DNA of 64,000 bases from Halomonas sp. 7T (GCF_025643255.1 NZ_CP087112.1:2728001-2792000); one strand, 5' to 3'. Positions 9,337-19,059 are shown, counted from the first letter of the stretch. Translations and numbers: made by a program. Notes: generated from the letters alone by a model not told the origin.

Positions 9337-9838
9337 CCTCTGGGAGTGGCGGTTTTGCCAGCGTATTACGCTGCTTAGCCTCTACCGCCCATGGCGCCTT
9401 CTGCTGCAAATAGCTAGCCGATTAGGCGACTGGCCGGTGTGGGTCGCGCTGATTGCCGCCCAGCCGTGGCTGCAGCCTCAGCATAGTTGGCGGCTGGTAC
9501 AATACGCAGCGACAGCTTGTCTGGCGATTGTGGCTTACCGGTTGCTTAAAACGCGTCTATGCCGCGAGCGGCCCTTCATCACCTATCGCAATGGCGTACA
9601 CTGCGGCGAACCTGCCCGCGACCGTTATAGCTTCCCCAGCGGCCACACCATGCATGCGGTTATGTTTTGCGTTTTAGTCGCCGCACATACCCCGTGGTTA
9701 CTGCCGATTGTGCTGCCACTTTCACTGCTGATCGCCGTATCAAGGGTGGGCCTGGGGCTGCACTACACCAGCGATGTGGTGGCAGGCGCTGCTATAGGCT
9801 ATGGGTTTGCGCTTTTAAGCCTTTATGTGATGGGCTGA
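9299..9838 (+). CDS. PAP2-family membrane phosphatase
   Basis: A 179-residue integral membrane phosphatase of the PAP2 superfamily (phosphatidic acid or undecaprenyl-diphosphate phosphatase type). The three active-site motifs are present: KTRLCRERP (residues 84-92), PSGH (113-116) and SRVGLGLHYTSD (148-159), with His116 and His154 as catalytic candidates. The ATG at 9299 is chosen because AGGAGA precedes it; it overlaps the end of the glycosyltransferase gene by 38 bases in another frame. A longer version from 9251 would add residues without family similarity. The substrate is probably a lipid phosphate. Confidence 0.87.
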   Translation: MRPRPLAVFDRLDLWEWRFCQRITLLSLYRPWRLLLQIASRLGDWPVWVALIAAQPWLQPQHSWRLVQYAATACLAIVAYRLLKTRLCRERPFITYRNGVHCGEPARDRYSFPSGHTMHAVMFCVLVAAHTPWLLPIVLPLSLLIAVSRVGLGLHYTSDVVAGAAIGYGFALLSLYVMG

Positions 9839-9923
9839 GCATAGCGATAGGTGGGAGATTTTTACGCTTAGCAGGTAAAGGTTTGAATAGCCCTATTATG
9901 TTGGGTAAATGCTGCCTATTGAA

Positions 9924-9955
9924 ACACCAACGCCCGCAGTTGCGGGCGTTGGTGT
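9924..9955. terminator. Strong inverted repeat, probable bidirectional terminator
   Basis: A near-perfect 15-bp inverted repeat (ACACCAACGCCCGCA paired with TGCGGGCGTTGGTGT) lies between the ends of the convergent PAP2 gene and a small minus-strand gene. It lacks a long T-run, so termination strength is uncertain. Confidence 0.6.
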
Positions 9956-9970
9956 GATAGCAAGGCAGGG

Positions 9971-10102
9971 TCACCGATCAGGGGGTATGTCTTCCAGATC
10001 ATCAACAGTCGCCAAGAATGATGTTTTAAACATCATGTAAATCCCAAGCCCTGAGAACACTAGAAACAGCACAAACATACATAACATCAGTACCATGGCC
10101 AT
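9971..10102 (-). CDS. Small single-pass membrane protein
   Basis: A 43-residue protein from the ATG at 10102: one long hydrophobic helix (about residues 2-24, MVLMLCMFVLFLVFSGLGIY) followed by a polar, acidic tail ending DDLEDIPPDR. AGGG lies about nine bases upstream. It ends next to the strong inverted repeat. A longer version starting at 10174 is less likely because the added part has no coding character. It resembles the many short membrane proteins of unknown role in proteobacteria. Confidence 0.5.
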   Translation of the reverse strand: MAMVLMLCMFVLFLVFSGLGIYMMFKTSFLATVDDLEDIPPDR

Positions 10103-10278
10103 AACGCTTGTCCCTGAAGATGTGCGGCAGCTGCATTGACGTTTTGTAACCGCAGATAATTGCTCATCCCGCAAGAATAGACCAAAAACCCTGCACCATC
10201 TTTACAAAAGCCGAGTGCTGCGCACGGGCATTGCTAAAAAACATTAATTATCAATATGTTAAAAAATTTAAAACACGC

Positions 10279-10308
10279 AAAAAAACCACCTCAATTAAAT
10301 GAGATGGT
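10279..10308 (-). terminator. Intrinsic terminator for a small minus-strand ORF
   Basis: Read on the minus strand, ACCATCTCA pairs with TTGAGGTGGT around a short loop and is followed by a run of seven T. The stop codon of the small ORF at 10291-10464 lies inside this hairpin, a common arrangement at true gene ends. Confidence 0.7.
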
Positions 10309-10464
10309 CGTTTTGCATCGCTGCCACTCCATGGCCTTGATGACCAGCGCCTCCATGCGTTGGTAGTAACGAGCAAGCTGAGTGTCCTCGTAAGTCCATT
10401 TCAACTGCTGGGCCTCATGCCTTCCTGTTTTGCCGGTCAGCTTACTCGCACTGTTTTCTGTCAC
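10291..10464 (-). CDS. Possible small gene or gene remnant (57 residues)
   Basis: Starting at a GTG at 10464, a 57-residue frame encodes a polar, helix-prone protein containing KWTYEDTQLARYYQRMEAL and KAMEWQRCKTTISFN. The frame is open upstream to about 10515, so it could be the 3' end of a longer decayed gene. Support comes from the amino-acid composition, which looks protein-like, and from the intrinsic terminator exactly at the stop. No good ribosome binding site is seen. I do not recognise the family. Confidence 0.4.
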   Translation of the reverse strand: MTENSASKLTGKTGRHEAQQLKWTYEDTQLARYYQRMEALVIKAMEWQRCKTTISFN

Positions 10465-10842
10465 AGCCAGTCGTTCTGCATCCTTACTGACGTTTTGCCG
10501 CTAGAGGCTACTCCGTTAGCGATAATCCTTTCGCTGTTGGCGTGAGATGACAGCTTTTCTTCAGGGTACATTTAGTACCTGCAAGCTGTAGGCCACCACC
10601 TACCAATAAACATAAAGACACTAAAAAACAAAAACTTAAATAACAAAAAGGATGCCATACTTTTGAGCAGATCAATTCAAAGATCGCTTTTATCATGTGT
10701 ACAACTGACACATGGGACAAAAAATCTCGTTAAACACCTGCGATGTGTCCTACTAAACCGATGGCATCACACGCCAACTGAGCTTATTTTACTCATTGAC
10801 CCTCATTGCCCGTGACGGGCCATTTTGTTTAAGGAATTTGCT
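10465..10842. other. Intergenic region without a clear gene
   Basis: A mostly AT-rich stretch. A 70-codon minus-strand frame (10508-10720) has a hydrophobic core but no ribosome binding site or family resemblance. Near the right end a small GC hairpin (GCCCG, TGA, CGGGC at 10808-10820) precedes the entericidin-like gene, and its promoter is presumably in this stretch. Nothing else is recognised. Confidence 0.5.
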
Positions 10843-10977
10843 ATGAAACGTACACTTTTCTTTGGCATGCTCGTACTGGCGATGCTGCTTGTAATCAGTG
10901 GCTGCAATACAGTTCGCGGCATTGGGCAAGATATTGAACAGGGCGGCGAAGCCCTCCAACGCTCAGCGAGTCGCTAA
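10843..10977 (+). CDS. Entericidin-like small lipoprotein
   Basis: A 44-residue entericidin EcnA/EcnB family lipoprotein. It has a basic start (MKRT), a hydrophobic signal, and a lipobox-type VISGC ending at Cys25, followed by the family sequence NTVRGIGQDIEQGGEAL. The cysteine would be lipidated and the short amphipathic tail held at the envelope. AAGGAA lies seven bases upstream of the ATG. E. coli EcnB is a bacteriolytic lipoprotein expressed under stress; whether this one is toxic is not known. Confidence 0.85.
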   Translation: MKRTLFFGMLVLAMLLVISGCNTVRGIGQDIEQGGEALQRSASR

Positions 10978-10982
10978 CCATT

Positions 10983-11510
10983 ATGATGACCGTCTACCTC
11001 TCCCACGGTTTAGAAAGCGGCCCAGGCGCGTTAAAGATCCAGGCGCTAAACGGCATTGCTGAACAGCTAGAGGATTGTGAACCGGTGGTGATGGACTACC
11101 GAGGAATGCCGGAACCAAAACAGCGTTTACAGCACCTGCTGGCCACCATGTCATCCCGGCGCGACACACCAGCACGCTGTGTCTTGGCAGGTTCAAGTAT
11201 TGGAGGCTGGTTAAGCGCGTCTGTAAGTGCGCAACAGCCGGTGCTTGGCTGTTTTTTACTGGCTCCTGCGCTGGGCTTACCCGACTACCCCGAAACATCG
11301 CCCACTATTCAAGCAGCCGTTACGCATATTATTCATGGGTGGCGAGATGATGTGGTTCCGCCCGACCCGGTGATTGAACGCGCCCGCCTGCAGCGGCTAT
11401 CGTTACGCTTGGTCGATGACGACCACCGTTTACACGACAATCTGGACACTATTCTTGCTGATTTTGAGCGCTTTTTAGACCAATGCGCGGCCTTTAACCG
11501 ATCACGCTAG
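10983..11510 (+). CDS. YqiA-like alpha/beta-hydrolase
   Basis: A 175-residue compact alpha/beta-hydrolase of the YqiA/UPF0227 type. It begins with VYLSHGLESGPGALK (oxyanion region), carries the nucleophile elbow GSSIGG with Ser72, an acid residue at HGWRDDVVP (Asp122 or Asp123), and a C-terminal His near DDHRLHDNL. The family includes esterases acting on short acyl chains. It begins five bases after the entericidin-like gene, so the two may share a transcript. The second Met (10986) is an equally good start. Confidence 0.8.
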   Translation: MMTVYLSHGLESGPGALKIQALNGIAEQLEDCEPVVMDYRGMPEPKQRLQHLLATMSSRRDTPARCVLAGSSIGGWLSASVSAQQPVLGCFLLAPALGLPDYPETSPTIQAAVTHIIHGWRDDVVPPDPVIERARLQRLSLRLVDDDHRLHDNLDTILADFERFLDQCAAFNRSR

Positions 11511-11597
11511 GCAATCTTCTGGGCGGTATCTCAACAAATATTCGACATACACCCCACAAACCTATACAAATAGTATACGCCAATCAGGAGAGTGCTC

Positions 11598-11774
11598 ATG
11601 TTCGGATTATTTAAGCGCGACCCCAAAAAGAAGCTACAGCAAGAGTATGAACGCAAGCTGCAGGCGGCTATGGAAGCCTCTCGTAATGGTGACATGCGAG
11701 CTAACGCCACCTTAACCGAAGAAGCCGAAGCCCTGCTGGCCGAGATCAACCGGCTCAAAGCGACTGAAAAGTAG
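11598..11774 (+). CDS. DUF6435 family protein
   Basis: A 58-residue protein starting MFGLFKRDPKKKLQQEYERK and rich in charged helix (EASRNGDMRANATLTEEAEALL), a pattern I associate with DUF6435. AGGAG lies seven bases before the ATG at 11598; an overlapping GTG at 11592 is rejected on spacing. Probably a cytoplasmic helical hairpin of unknown role. It is followed nine bases later by chaN-like gene, likely one operon. Confidence 0.75.
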   Translation: MFGLFKRDPKKKLQQEYERKLQAAMEASRNGDMRANATLTEEAEALLAEINRLKATEK

Positions 11775-11782
11775 GCGCCCCT

Positions 11783-12640
11783 ATGCGTTCACAATGGATA
11801 GCCGCCTCGCTAGCAGCGCTTAGCTTAATGCCGCTGAGCGTGAATGCCAGTTGCCCCAGCCCAGGGGAGTGGTGGCAAGCTCGCCAAGCGGTGCCCACTA
11901 GCGAGCTTCTTGTGCAGGCTGCTCAACAGCAGGTCGTGCTATTGGGCGAGCGGCATGACGCCATTGACCATCACCGCTGGCAGCTAAGTACACTGGCGGG
12001 GCTTTATGCGCTGCGTAATGAGATGATTATCGGGCTGGAGATGCTGCCACGCCATGCGCAGCCGGTATTAGATAGTTGGGTAGCAGGCGCGCTGAGTGAA
12101 GATGAGCTGTTAGAGCAGACGCAATGGCAAGAGACGTGGGGCTTTGACCCTGCGCTTTATCTGCCTATTTTTCACTTTGCGCGGTTACAGCAGATCCCGC
12201 TCATTGCTTTAAACATTACCCCGGCATTGCGCCAGCGCTTATCATCCGAGGGTTTTGATAACATTCCCGCTGACCAGCGCCACCATATTCCCGCCCCACA
12301 AGATGCTCCCGCATCCTACCAACAGAGGCTACAAGCGGTATTTGATCAACATCCCATGGCGTCAGACGACGCTGACCAGCTAACGCGCTTTATGAATGCG
12401 CAACTAAGCTGGGACGTTGCCATGGCACATGGATTGGCCGAAGAAGCACAGCAAGGGTATTTAGCGGTGGGCTTAATGGGCCTGGGCCATGTTATGTATA
12501 ACGAAGGCGTAGCTCATCAGCTTCAAGGGATGGGCGTAGAACGCACATTGAGCCTGCTCCCTTGGGAGCTTAATGGCTGCGAGCCGCCTGACCCCACCCT
12601 GGCTGATGCCGTTTTTATCTTGAATGATAGCGCTAAATAA
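11783..12640 (+). CDS. ChaN-family haem-binding lipoprotein-like protein
   Basis: A 285-residue ChaN family protein. A signal peptide of about 22 residues ends at VNASC, a weak lipobox. The ChaN signatures VVLLGERHDAIDHHRWQ (about residues 50-66) and GLEMLPRH are present, as is a late LMGLGHVMYNEGV. Campylobacter ChaN binds two stacked haems and is an iron-regulated envelope protein; the related Tiki fold is a metal-dependent hydrolase. No iron-box is evident upstream, so its regulation is not seen. Confidence 0.8.
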   Translation: MRSQWIAASLAALSLMPLSVNASCPSPGEWWQARQAVPTSELLVQAAQQQVVLLGERHDAIDHHRWQLSTLAGLYALRNEMIIGLEMLPRHAQPVLDSWVAGALSEDELLEQTQWQETWGFDPALYLPIFHFARLQQIPLIALNITPALRQRLSSEGFDNIPADQRHHIPAPQDAPASYQQRLQAVFDQHPMASDDADQLTRFMNAQLSWDVAMAHGLAEEAQQGYLAVGLMGLGHVMYNEGVAHQLQGMGVERTLSLLPWELNGCEPPDPTLADAVFILNDSAK

Positions 12641-12676
12641 CCCGACGCCTCGCCAATCAACGCTAGGTAGGATGGG

Positions 12677-13846
12677 TTATTCGCTGTTACTGACCACGCA
12701 ATTACGCCCCTTGGCCTTGGCGCGATAAAGGTATCCATCTGCGCGCTTGAGAACGTCTTCGCTGGTCTCCCCCGCCTGGGGGCAGGCTACTCCAACACTG
12801 GTAGTGACGGGCACTGGGTAACCATCGTGGTCAAACAGCATGGCGCTTTCAACGGCGTGACGAATACGCTCAGCAATGCGCGCAGCGTTGATGATATCTG
12901 CTCCCATCATCACGACCACAAACTCTTCCCCACCAAAGCGTGCCACCATATCGCCTGTGCGCACTTGCAATGCGATTACCCGAGCAAATTCACGCAGCAC
13001 TTTGTCACCAACTGAGTGGCCGTGGGTATCGTTCACTTGCTTAAAGTGATCGATATCCATCATGAGCAGCCCATACGGGATCACTTTGTCCGTGCGCGCA
13101 GCTTCGCGCTCAAGCTCTTCAAAGCGGCGCTCCAACGCGCCGCGGTTCAACAGCCCCGTGAGTGCATCGTGGGTCGCTTGCCGATAAAGCCTGAGCAGCA
13201 GGCTGAGCTGAAAATGATTTGCCGTCAGAGCAACAACTAGCAGTGCCGCTAATAGCCACTGTTCCTCTAAGCCGACCGGCGTTAGCCACGTGCCTGCTAC
13301 TTGCTGAGAGTATGTTAATAAACCTTGGAGTAGCACGCCCGCCAGAAGTGACTCTACCAACGTAAACGGAAAAATACTCAGCGATGCGACCAAAAGAAAG
13401 GGTATAAAGCTATAGCCGATCAGCGCTTGGCTATCACCGGGTGGGACCAAACTTAGCACCAATGCATAAAACAGCGCGGGTAACGCAATCAGCGTACCGG
13501 TACTAAACCGTATCCGGTGTATCTGCTCTTCACTGCGCCACGCCCACCACACTACCAGCGCAAACCCCAGCATCATCACCACACGCCCCACCAAGGTATA
13601 GCGGTGCAGTGGCTCGGGTAGCATCATCGCATCAATCAATAGCCATAACGGTGAGAGCAGTAAAAAGATAAATCCCATGGCCATTACCCGGCTGCGCAGA
13701 TAATGACCATAGGCATAGATAAAATCGCGGCTGTGATGACGTGCCGTCAGCGTATCGCGCAGCGCACTCACAGTATTTGAGAGCCAAGCGGTGTTGGCCA
13801 ATTGTGTGGAACTGACTTGACGGCGGCGTTCTAAACGCGAAGACAT
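12677..13846 (-). CDS. Membrane-bound diguanylate cyclase (GGDEF)
   Basis: A 389-residue protein with about six transmembrane helices (residues 50-220) and a C-terminal GGDEF domain. The active site reads RFGGEEF, a functional GGEEF, with the metal-binding DIDHFKQVNDTHGH and substrate segment HDALTGLLNRGALERR before it. It should make cyclic di-GMP in response to a signal sensed by the membrane part. The inhibitory-site RxxD is not obvious. The ATG at 13846 is preferred to the GTG four codons upstream. Confidence 0.85.
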   Translation of the reverse strand: MSSRLERRRQVSSTQLANTAWLSNTVSALRDTLTARHHSRDFIYAYGHYLRSRVMAMGFIFLLLSPLWLLIDAMMLPEPLHRYTLVGRVVMMLGFALVVWWAWRSEEQIHRIRFSTGTLIALPALFYALVLSLVPPGDSQALIGYSFIPFLLVASLSIFPFTLVESLLAGVLLQGLLTYSQQVAGTWLTPVGLEEQWLLAALLVVALTANHFQLSLLLRLYRQATHDALTGLLNRGALERRFEELEREAARTDKVIPYGLLMMDIDHFKQVNDTHGHSVGDKVLREFARVIALQVRTGDMVARFGGEEFVVVMMGADIINAARIAERIRHAVESAMLFDHDGYPVPVTTSVGVACPQAGETSEDVLKRADGYLYRAKAKGRNCVVSNSE

Positions 13847-13991
13847 AGCAGTGAGCACTCTGATGTATACACAGAACGTGTATATACGATTTATTATTGA
13901 GATCGCTATGCTAACGTTAAACCATCTTATACGTAACCAGCGTGATATATGTCATGCGAAGACGCTTAAACGTTTAACTTAACCGGGTGCT

Positions 13992-15422
13992 TTACCCCTC
14001 GTCGGCCAATGCAGGCAATAACGTTTTAAGTTTCCGTGTTAGCGTATTACGCCCCCAGCCCAGCAGCTCTGCCGCCTCCCCTTTTCGGCCCCCAGTATGT
14101 TTAAGCGCCGTTTCTATTAAAATGCGTTCAAAATCAGGTACGGCTTCTTCCAATAAATGGGTATGCCCTTCCGCCAAGGCGTGGTCGGCCCACTCCCGAA
14201 AGGCGGAGCGCCAGTCGCCGTGAATACTGTTTTCTGTCGCGTTTAACGTGCGTAGCTCCGGCGGCAGATCTTCGATGAGAATCTCACGCCCTGAGGCCAT
14301 CACCGTTAACCAGCGGCAAATATTTTCTAACTGCCGCACGTTGCCCGGCCAAGGCAACCGGGTAAGATGAGCCTCCGCTTCTGCGGTGAGCACTTTGATA
14401 TCCGTTGACAGCTCTTTTGCCGCCTCAGCTAAGAAGTGGCGCGTGAGTCGTGGGATATCTTCTCGACGCTCCGCGAGGCAAGGTAAGTGAACGCGGATAA
14501 CATTTAAGCGGTGAAACAAATCCTCCCGAAAGCGCCCATCGTCAACGAGCGATTCAAGGTTTTGGTGCGTGGCGGCAATAATACGCACATCCACTTTGAC
14601 CGGCGTATGCCCCCCCACGCGATAGAACTCACCATCGGCCAGCACGCGCAGCAGCCGTGTTTGCGTTTCAGCGGGCATGTCACCGATTTCATCCAAAAAC
14701 AGCGTACCGCCGTTGGCCTGCTCAAAGCGTCCCTGACGCTGCTGGGCAGCACCCGTGAAAGCACCTTTTTCATGGCCAAACAGCTCAGACTCAATTAAGT
14801 CACGCGGAATTGCCGCCATGTTCAGCGCGATAAACGGCTTACCCGCCCGGGGGCTGTGCTGGTGCAACGCCTGGGCAACGCGCTCCTTGCCCGTGCCCGA
14901 CTCCCCGTTAATTAACACCGTAATGTGCGAATGCGATAGGCGGCCGATGGCGCGAAACACTTCCTGCATAGCGGGCGCTTCGCCGATGATTTCAGCGCTT
15001 AAGCCTTCTGGAACCGTGACCGGGCGCTGACGCTCTCGGGCATGGGCCACCGCGCGGCGCACCAGTGCCAGCGCCTCGTCGACATCAAACGGCTTAGGCA
15101 AATATTCAAACGCCCCACCCTGATAAGACGCCACCGCACTATCCAAGTCTGAGTGGGCGGTCATCACAATAACGGGTAAATCCGGATGCGCATCACGCAC
15201 CCGCGACATCAGGTCCAACCCATCGATCCCCGGCATGCGAATATCGGTCACCAGCACATCCGGGGGGCTTTCTAGCAAGCGAGCCAGCGCCGTATCGGCT
15301 CGCTCAATACACTCTACCTGCAGGTCTGGCTGCGCCAGCGCGCGCTCAAGCACCCAGCGAATGGCGCGGTCATCGTCGACAATGACCACCCGTGCAACAT
15401 CGGTACGTGTCGCCTCAGTCAT
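13992..15422 (-). CDS. ntrC: Nitrogen regulation response regulator NtrC
   Basis: A 476-residue sigma-54 activator. The receiver domain has the acidic pocket VDDDRA and phospho-acceptor Asp60 (LVTDIRMPG). The AAA+ domain has Walker A GESGTGKE (about 173-180), the sigma-54 contact loop GAFTGA (220-225) and a Walker [14 protein letters not shown]. The C-terminal Fis-type helix-turn-helix reads [21 protein letters not shown]. It activates nitrogen-limitation genes such as glnA. Its ATG overlaps the ntrB stop (ATGA), so the pair is translationally coupled. Confidence 0.95.
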   Translation of the reverse strand: MTEATRTDVARVVIVDDDRAIRWVLERALAQPDLQVECIERADTALARLLESPPDVLVTDIRMPGIDGLDLMSRVRDAHPDLPVIVMTAHSDLDSAVASYQGGAFEYLPKPFDVDEALALVRRAVAHARERQRPVTVPEGLSAEIIGEAPAMQEVFRAIGRLSHSHITVLINGESGTGKERVAQALHQHSPRAGKPFIALNMAAIPRDLIESELFGHEKGAFTGAAQQRQGRFEQANGGTLFLDEIGDMPAETQTRLLRVLADGEFYRVGGHTPVKVDVRIIAATHQNLESLVDDGRFREDLFHRLNVIRVHLPCLAERREDIPRLTRHFLAEAAKELSTDIKVLTAEAEAHLTRLPWPGNVRQLENICRWLTVMASGREILIEDLPPELRTLNATENSIHGDWRSAFREWADHALAEGHTHLLEEAVPDFERILIETALKHTGGRKGEAAELLGWGRNTLTRKLKTLLPALADEG

Positions 15423-16477
15423 GACGCTTCTCCGGTAAAGTTAATAACTAATGGAATCAATAAACGAAATTCGGTGTGGCCAGGGCGTGAGTCGCACTCA
15501 ATCAATCCTTGGTGTTGATGCAAAATGGACTGGGCAATGGAGAGCCCTAAGCCGCTGCCTTCCGCGCGGCCGGACACCATGGGGTAAAAAAGCGTTTCGC
15601 GTAGTGCATCAGGAATACCGGGGCCGTTATCAATCACGCCAACCTCACTCACTAACCGATGGCGTTCGGCCCCTAGGGTAAATTGGCGCTTGGCGCGGGT
15701 TCGCAGGATGAGCTCTGGCGTGGGGGTGCCTGCATCGCTCATGGCCTGAACCGCGTTGCGGGCGACGTTCAGCACCGCCTGAATCATCTGCGCCTCATCG
15801 CCGGAAAGGTCGGGCAGGCTGGGGTCATAGTCACGGCTTATCGTGACGTGTGGGTGCTCAGCGATGAGCAGCGCCCGCACCCGCTCCAGCACTTTGTGAA
15901 TGTTGACCGGTTCATGTTTAACAATACGGTTTGGGCCAAGCATAGAGTCGACCAAGTCACGCAGGCGATCCACCTCTTCGACAATGATATGCGTGAACTC
16001 GCGCAGCGCCGGGTCGTCTAGGTCGCGTTCCAGCAGCTGTGCAGCACCGCGAATCCCTCCCAAGGGATTTTTGACCTCATGGGCCAGGCCACGGGCTAAA
16101 ATTTTGATGGTTTCCTGCCGAGTGGTCAGCGCTTCTTCCCGGGAAATTTGCATTAGGCGGTCGCGGGGCTCTACCTCCAACAGCAGCTCATTTTCTGACA
16201 GCGGCGTGACCGTATAGTCAACGGTTAACGGCTCACTATTGAGCGGGGTAATACGCGCCTCACGTTGGGTGAAGGGGTGAAACGCATCCCGGGCTTTGGC
16301 GAGTACGTCATCAATGCTATCGCCACTGCCTAGCAGAGTATCCAAACTGATGTTCTGTACACGGCTGAGGCTTACCGCCAGCAACGCTTCAGCAGCAGGA
16401 TTCATCCAGCGAACGCGCAAATCGCCATCCAGCAACAGCACTGCCGTTGTGAGATGTTCTAGCAAACGTTGATACAT
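15419..16477 (-). CDS. ntrB: Nitrogen regulation sensor kinase NtrB
   Basis: A 352-residue cytoplasmic histidine kinase. An N-terminal PAS domain (AVLLLDGDLRVRWMNPAAEALL) is followed by the H-box GLAHEVKNPLGGIRGAAQLL with phospho-acceptor His133, and the N, G1 and G2 boxes (NVARNAVQAM, DNGPGIP, GSGLGLSIAQSI). It phosphorylates or dephosphorylates NtrC under PII control. The start at 16477 gives the usual family length; a frame open to 16624 would add 49 unrelated residues. Confidence 0.94.
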   Translation of the reverse strand: MYQRLLEHLTTAVLLLDGDLRVRWMNPAAEALLAVSLSRVQNISLDTLLGSGDSIDDVLAKARDAFHPFTQREARITPLNSEPLTVDYTVTPLSENELLLEVEPRDRLMQISREEALTTRQETIKILARGLAHEVKNPLGGIRGAAQLLERDLDDPALREFTHIIVEEVDRLRDLVDSMLGPNRIVKHEPVNIHKVLERVRALLIAEHPHVTISRDYDPSLPDLSGDEAQMIQAVLNVARNAVQAMSDAGTPTPELILRTRAKRQFTLGAERHRLVSEVGVIDNGPGIPDALRETLFYPMVSGRAEGSGLGLSIAQSILHQHQGLIECDSRPGHTEFRLLIPLVINFTGEAS

Positions 16478-16739
16478 GGCATACCCTGAATAAGTAAGCT
16501 GACGTAATAAACTGAGACAGTAAGCTGACACAGTGTGCTGAACAGGCGCTTCAGTCATCGTAAATGATGCCACTAAAAAGGCACGCTGCCCGCCGTGCAG
16601 GAAGCGCTGCAAAAAGCACGCCAATTATCGGCAAGCGCCGAGTTGCACGGCATAAGGGCACTGTTTGCCAACATGGCGAGACGTTCTAGCGCATTAAAGC
16701 GGCGTCTTTACCAGCCAAATGCACCATTATAGTGCAACG

Positions 16740-17279
16740 CTACTCATCAGCGACGGTAATACTCACTGGGTCAGTGCGATGTTGCACTCGACCGCTGCTA
16801 TCTAATAACTCCGCCTGCAGCCGATGTTGGCCGCGCGGCAGCCCCGTTAGCCAAAAGGCATCGCTATGCAGCGCTGTCTGGCTTAGCTCACCGTTCACGA
16901 GTAGCTGAACCTGGTGATCCTCCCGAAGCGGAGGCGACACATGCAGCTCAACAGCGGTCATGCCATCGCGAATAGCAGCCCCGCGAAGGGGTGCGCTAAT
17001 CGTAAAGCGGTCGTAAGGCATAAAGGGTTGCCCAGGGCTAGCCTGGCGACGCGGGGTAGGAGGGGTAGCAGTACGGGGAGATGTGGAAACGCTAGGCAGC
17101 GGGGCGAGCGTCAACGCTTCGCCGCCGCGCTCCGGGTTATCGGTAAACGTGACCCTACCCTGCTCATCTAACACCCGGTAAACCGTTTGTGACTGCACAG
17201 CGCTTACCCACAGGCATAACGCCAGTAAACCACCTGTGAATAACACACCTTTTGCGTAAAAACGTCGTCCAATCGCCAT
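16740..17279 (-). CDS. DUF4124 domain protein
   Basis: A 179-residue exported protein. After a signal segment (VLFTGGLLALCLWVSAVQS) comes the DUF4124 motif QTVYRVLDEQGRVTFTDNPE, then a Pro/Thr-rich linker and a beta-rich C-terminal part (VQLLVNGELSQTALHSDAFWL). The domain is common in genes beside glnA-ntrBC in gammaproteobacteria, but its role is unknown. It is probably periplasmic. It lies between ntrB and the glnA terminator, in the same direction. Confidence 0.85.
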   Translation of the reverse strand: MAIGRRFYAKGVLFTGGLLALCLWVSAVQSQTVYRVLDEQGRVTFTDNPERGGEALTLAPLPSVSTSPRTATPPTPRRQASPGQPFMPYDRFTISAPLRGAAIRDGMTAVELHVSPPLREDHQVQLLVNGELSQTALHSDAFWLTGLPRGQHRLQAELLDSSGRVQHRTDPVSITVADE

Positions 17280-17311
17280 TGATTAACGTCCCATACGTTG
17301 TTTGCACTCAT

Positions 17312-17338
17312 AAAAAAACCCCGCCGAAGCGGGGTTTT
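17312..17338 (-). terminator. Intrinsic terminator downstream of glnA
   Basis: On the minus strand AAAACCCCG pairs with CGGGGTTTT around a tight loop and continues into a T-run. It separates glnA from the DUF4124-ntrB-ntrC genes, so those likely have their own promoter or rely on readthrough. Confidence 0.85.
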
Positions 17339-17406
17339 CAGGCTAATCACACCGCGAGGGTGATGTTAGCACCGTCCTTACAGATCGTTCTTAGCAAGAA
17401 TCGTTC

Positions 17407-18813
17407 TTAGCAAGAGTAGTACATGTCGAACTCAATGGGGTGAGTCGTCATGCGGATACGCTCAACGTCTTCCATCTTCAGCTCGATGTAGGCGTCGATC
17501 ATTTCGTCGGTGAACACGCCACCTTCGGTTAGGAACGCGCGGTCAACATCGAGTGCTTCCAGCGCTTGATCCAGGCTGTTTGCAACGGTCGGCACTGACT
17601 TGCCCTCTTCTGGCGGCAGGTCGTACAGGTTCTTATCCATCGCATCGCCAGGGTGGATCTTGTTCTTGATACCGTCGATACCCGCCATCAGCATCGCTGC
17701 GAACGCCAGGTAGGGGTTGGCGGTCGGATCAGGGAAGCGAGTCTCTACACGCTTGCCTTTCGGGCTAGCAGTGTAAGGAATACGGATAGAAGCAGAACGG
17801 TTGCGGGCACTGTAGGCCAGCATAACCGGCGCTTCAAAACCTGGCACCAGACGCTTGTACGAGTTAGTTGAGGCGTTGGTGAAGGCGTTCAGCGCACGGG
17901 CGTGCTTGATGATGCCGCCGATGTAGAACAGTGCCATTTCAGACAGGCCTGCATACTCGTCGCCAGCAAACTGGTTCTGACCATCTTTCCAGAAGGACTG
18001 GTGGATATGCATACCGGAACCGTTATCGCCCACCAGCGGCTTCGGCATGAAGGTAGCGGTTTTGCCGTAAGCGTGCGCCACGTTGTGGATCACGTACTTC
18101 ATTTCCTGCACTTCGTCAGCTTTCTTCACCAGCGTGTTGAACTTAACGCCGATTTCGTTCTGACCGGCGTTCGCCACTTCGTGGTGGTGAACTTCGACGG
18201 TCTGGCCAATCGCTTCCAGGGTGTTACACATCGCGCCACGAATGTCATGGAAGCTATCCACCGGGGGAACCGGGAAGTAGCCGCCTTTCAAGCGCGGGCG
18301 GTGACCCAAGTTGCCGCCTTCAACCACGTTATCAGTGGCCCAAGCGCCCTCATCAGAGGTGATTTTGTACATAGAGCCCTGGATATCAGACTTCCAGTGC
18401 ACTTCATCAAAAATGAAGAACTCTGGCTCAGGGCCGAAGAAAGCGGTATCGCCCAGGCCGGTCGACTGCAGGTAGGCTTCTGCACGCTTAGCGATAGAGC
18501 GCGGGTCGCGATCATAACCCTGCATCGTCGCAGGCTCGATGATGTCACAACGCAGGATCAGGGTAGCGTCTTCGGTGAAGGGGTCGAGGAAGGCTGTACC
18601 GTCTTCCGGACGCAGAATCATGTCGGATTCGTTGATGCCCTTCCAACCGTTGATGGAAGATCCATCAAACATTTGGCCGTTTTCAAAAAACTCCTCGTCC
18701 ACGTCCCGAGCAGGAACCGTCACGTGCTGCTCTTTACCGCGGGTGTCGGTGAAACGCAGGTCTACCCACTTAACATCATGTTCTTCAATTAGCGCGAGAG
18801 TCTTGGCTGACAT
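17407..18813 (-). CDS. glnA: Glutamine synthetase type I
   Basis: A 468-residue GSI-beta enzyme that makes glutamine from glutamate, ammonia and ATP. It begins [21 protein letters not shown]. Active-site motifs include [44 protein letters not shown] and the latch [10 protein letters not shown]. The adenylylation tyrosine is in NLYDLPPEE near residue 400, so activity is probably tuned by GlnE. The upstream region carries an NtrC site and a sigma-54 promoter. It is separated from ntrBC by a terminator and the DUF4124 gene. Confidence 0.97.
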   Translation of the reverse strand: MSAKTLALIEEHDVKWVDLRFTDTRGKEQHVTVPARDVDEEFFENGQMFDGSSINGWKGINESDMILRPEDGTAFLDPFTEDATLILRCDIIEPATMQGYDRDPRSIAKRAEAYLQSTGLGDTAFFGPEPEFFIFDEVHWKSDIQGSMYKITSDEGAWATDNVVEGGNLGHRPRLKGGYFPVPPVDSFHDIRGAMCNTLEAIGQTVEVHHHEVANAGQNEIGVKFNTLVKKADEVQEMKYVIHNVAHAYGKTATFMPKPLVGDNGSGMHIHQSFWKDGQNQFAGDEYAGLSEMALFYIGGIIKHARALNAFTNASTNSYKRLVPGFEAPVMLAYSARNRSASIRIPYTASPKGKRVETRFPDPTANPYLAFAAMLMAGIDGIKNKIHPGDAMDKNLYDLPPEEGKSVPTVANSLDQALEALDVDRAFLTEGGVFTDEMIDAYIELKMEDVERIRMTTHPIEFDMYYSC

Positions 18814-19059
18814 AGTGTCCTCCGGAATGAGCGTGGCTTAAAGCGTAAAACAGAAAGCAATCGATAAAAATGTTATCCGACAAAACATCCAACACGCTAA
18901 GGGCACGTGCCATGTTTGTCATTCTTCTTTGCTCAACGCTTGTTTAGATAGGGAGTACAAAGCGCCCAGCAATTATTCCAAACCGGCTGTTGTGGCAGCA
19001 CCCAGCAGGGCATCTATCGACGACCCATTAGCCGCTGAACAGCTGTTTGCGAAATATAA

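Noticed and set aside
10508..10720. 70-codon minus-strand frame with a hydrophobic core
   Set aside because: No ribosome site and no lipobox in the right place; the tail looks non-coding.
17902..18792. 296-codon frame antisense to glnA
   Set aside because: Shadow of the highly biased glnA codons.
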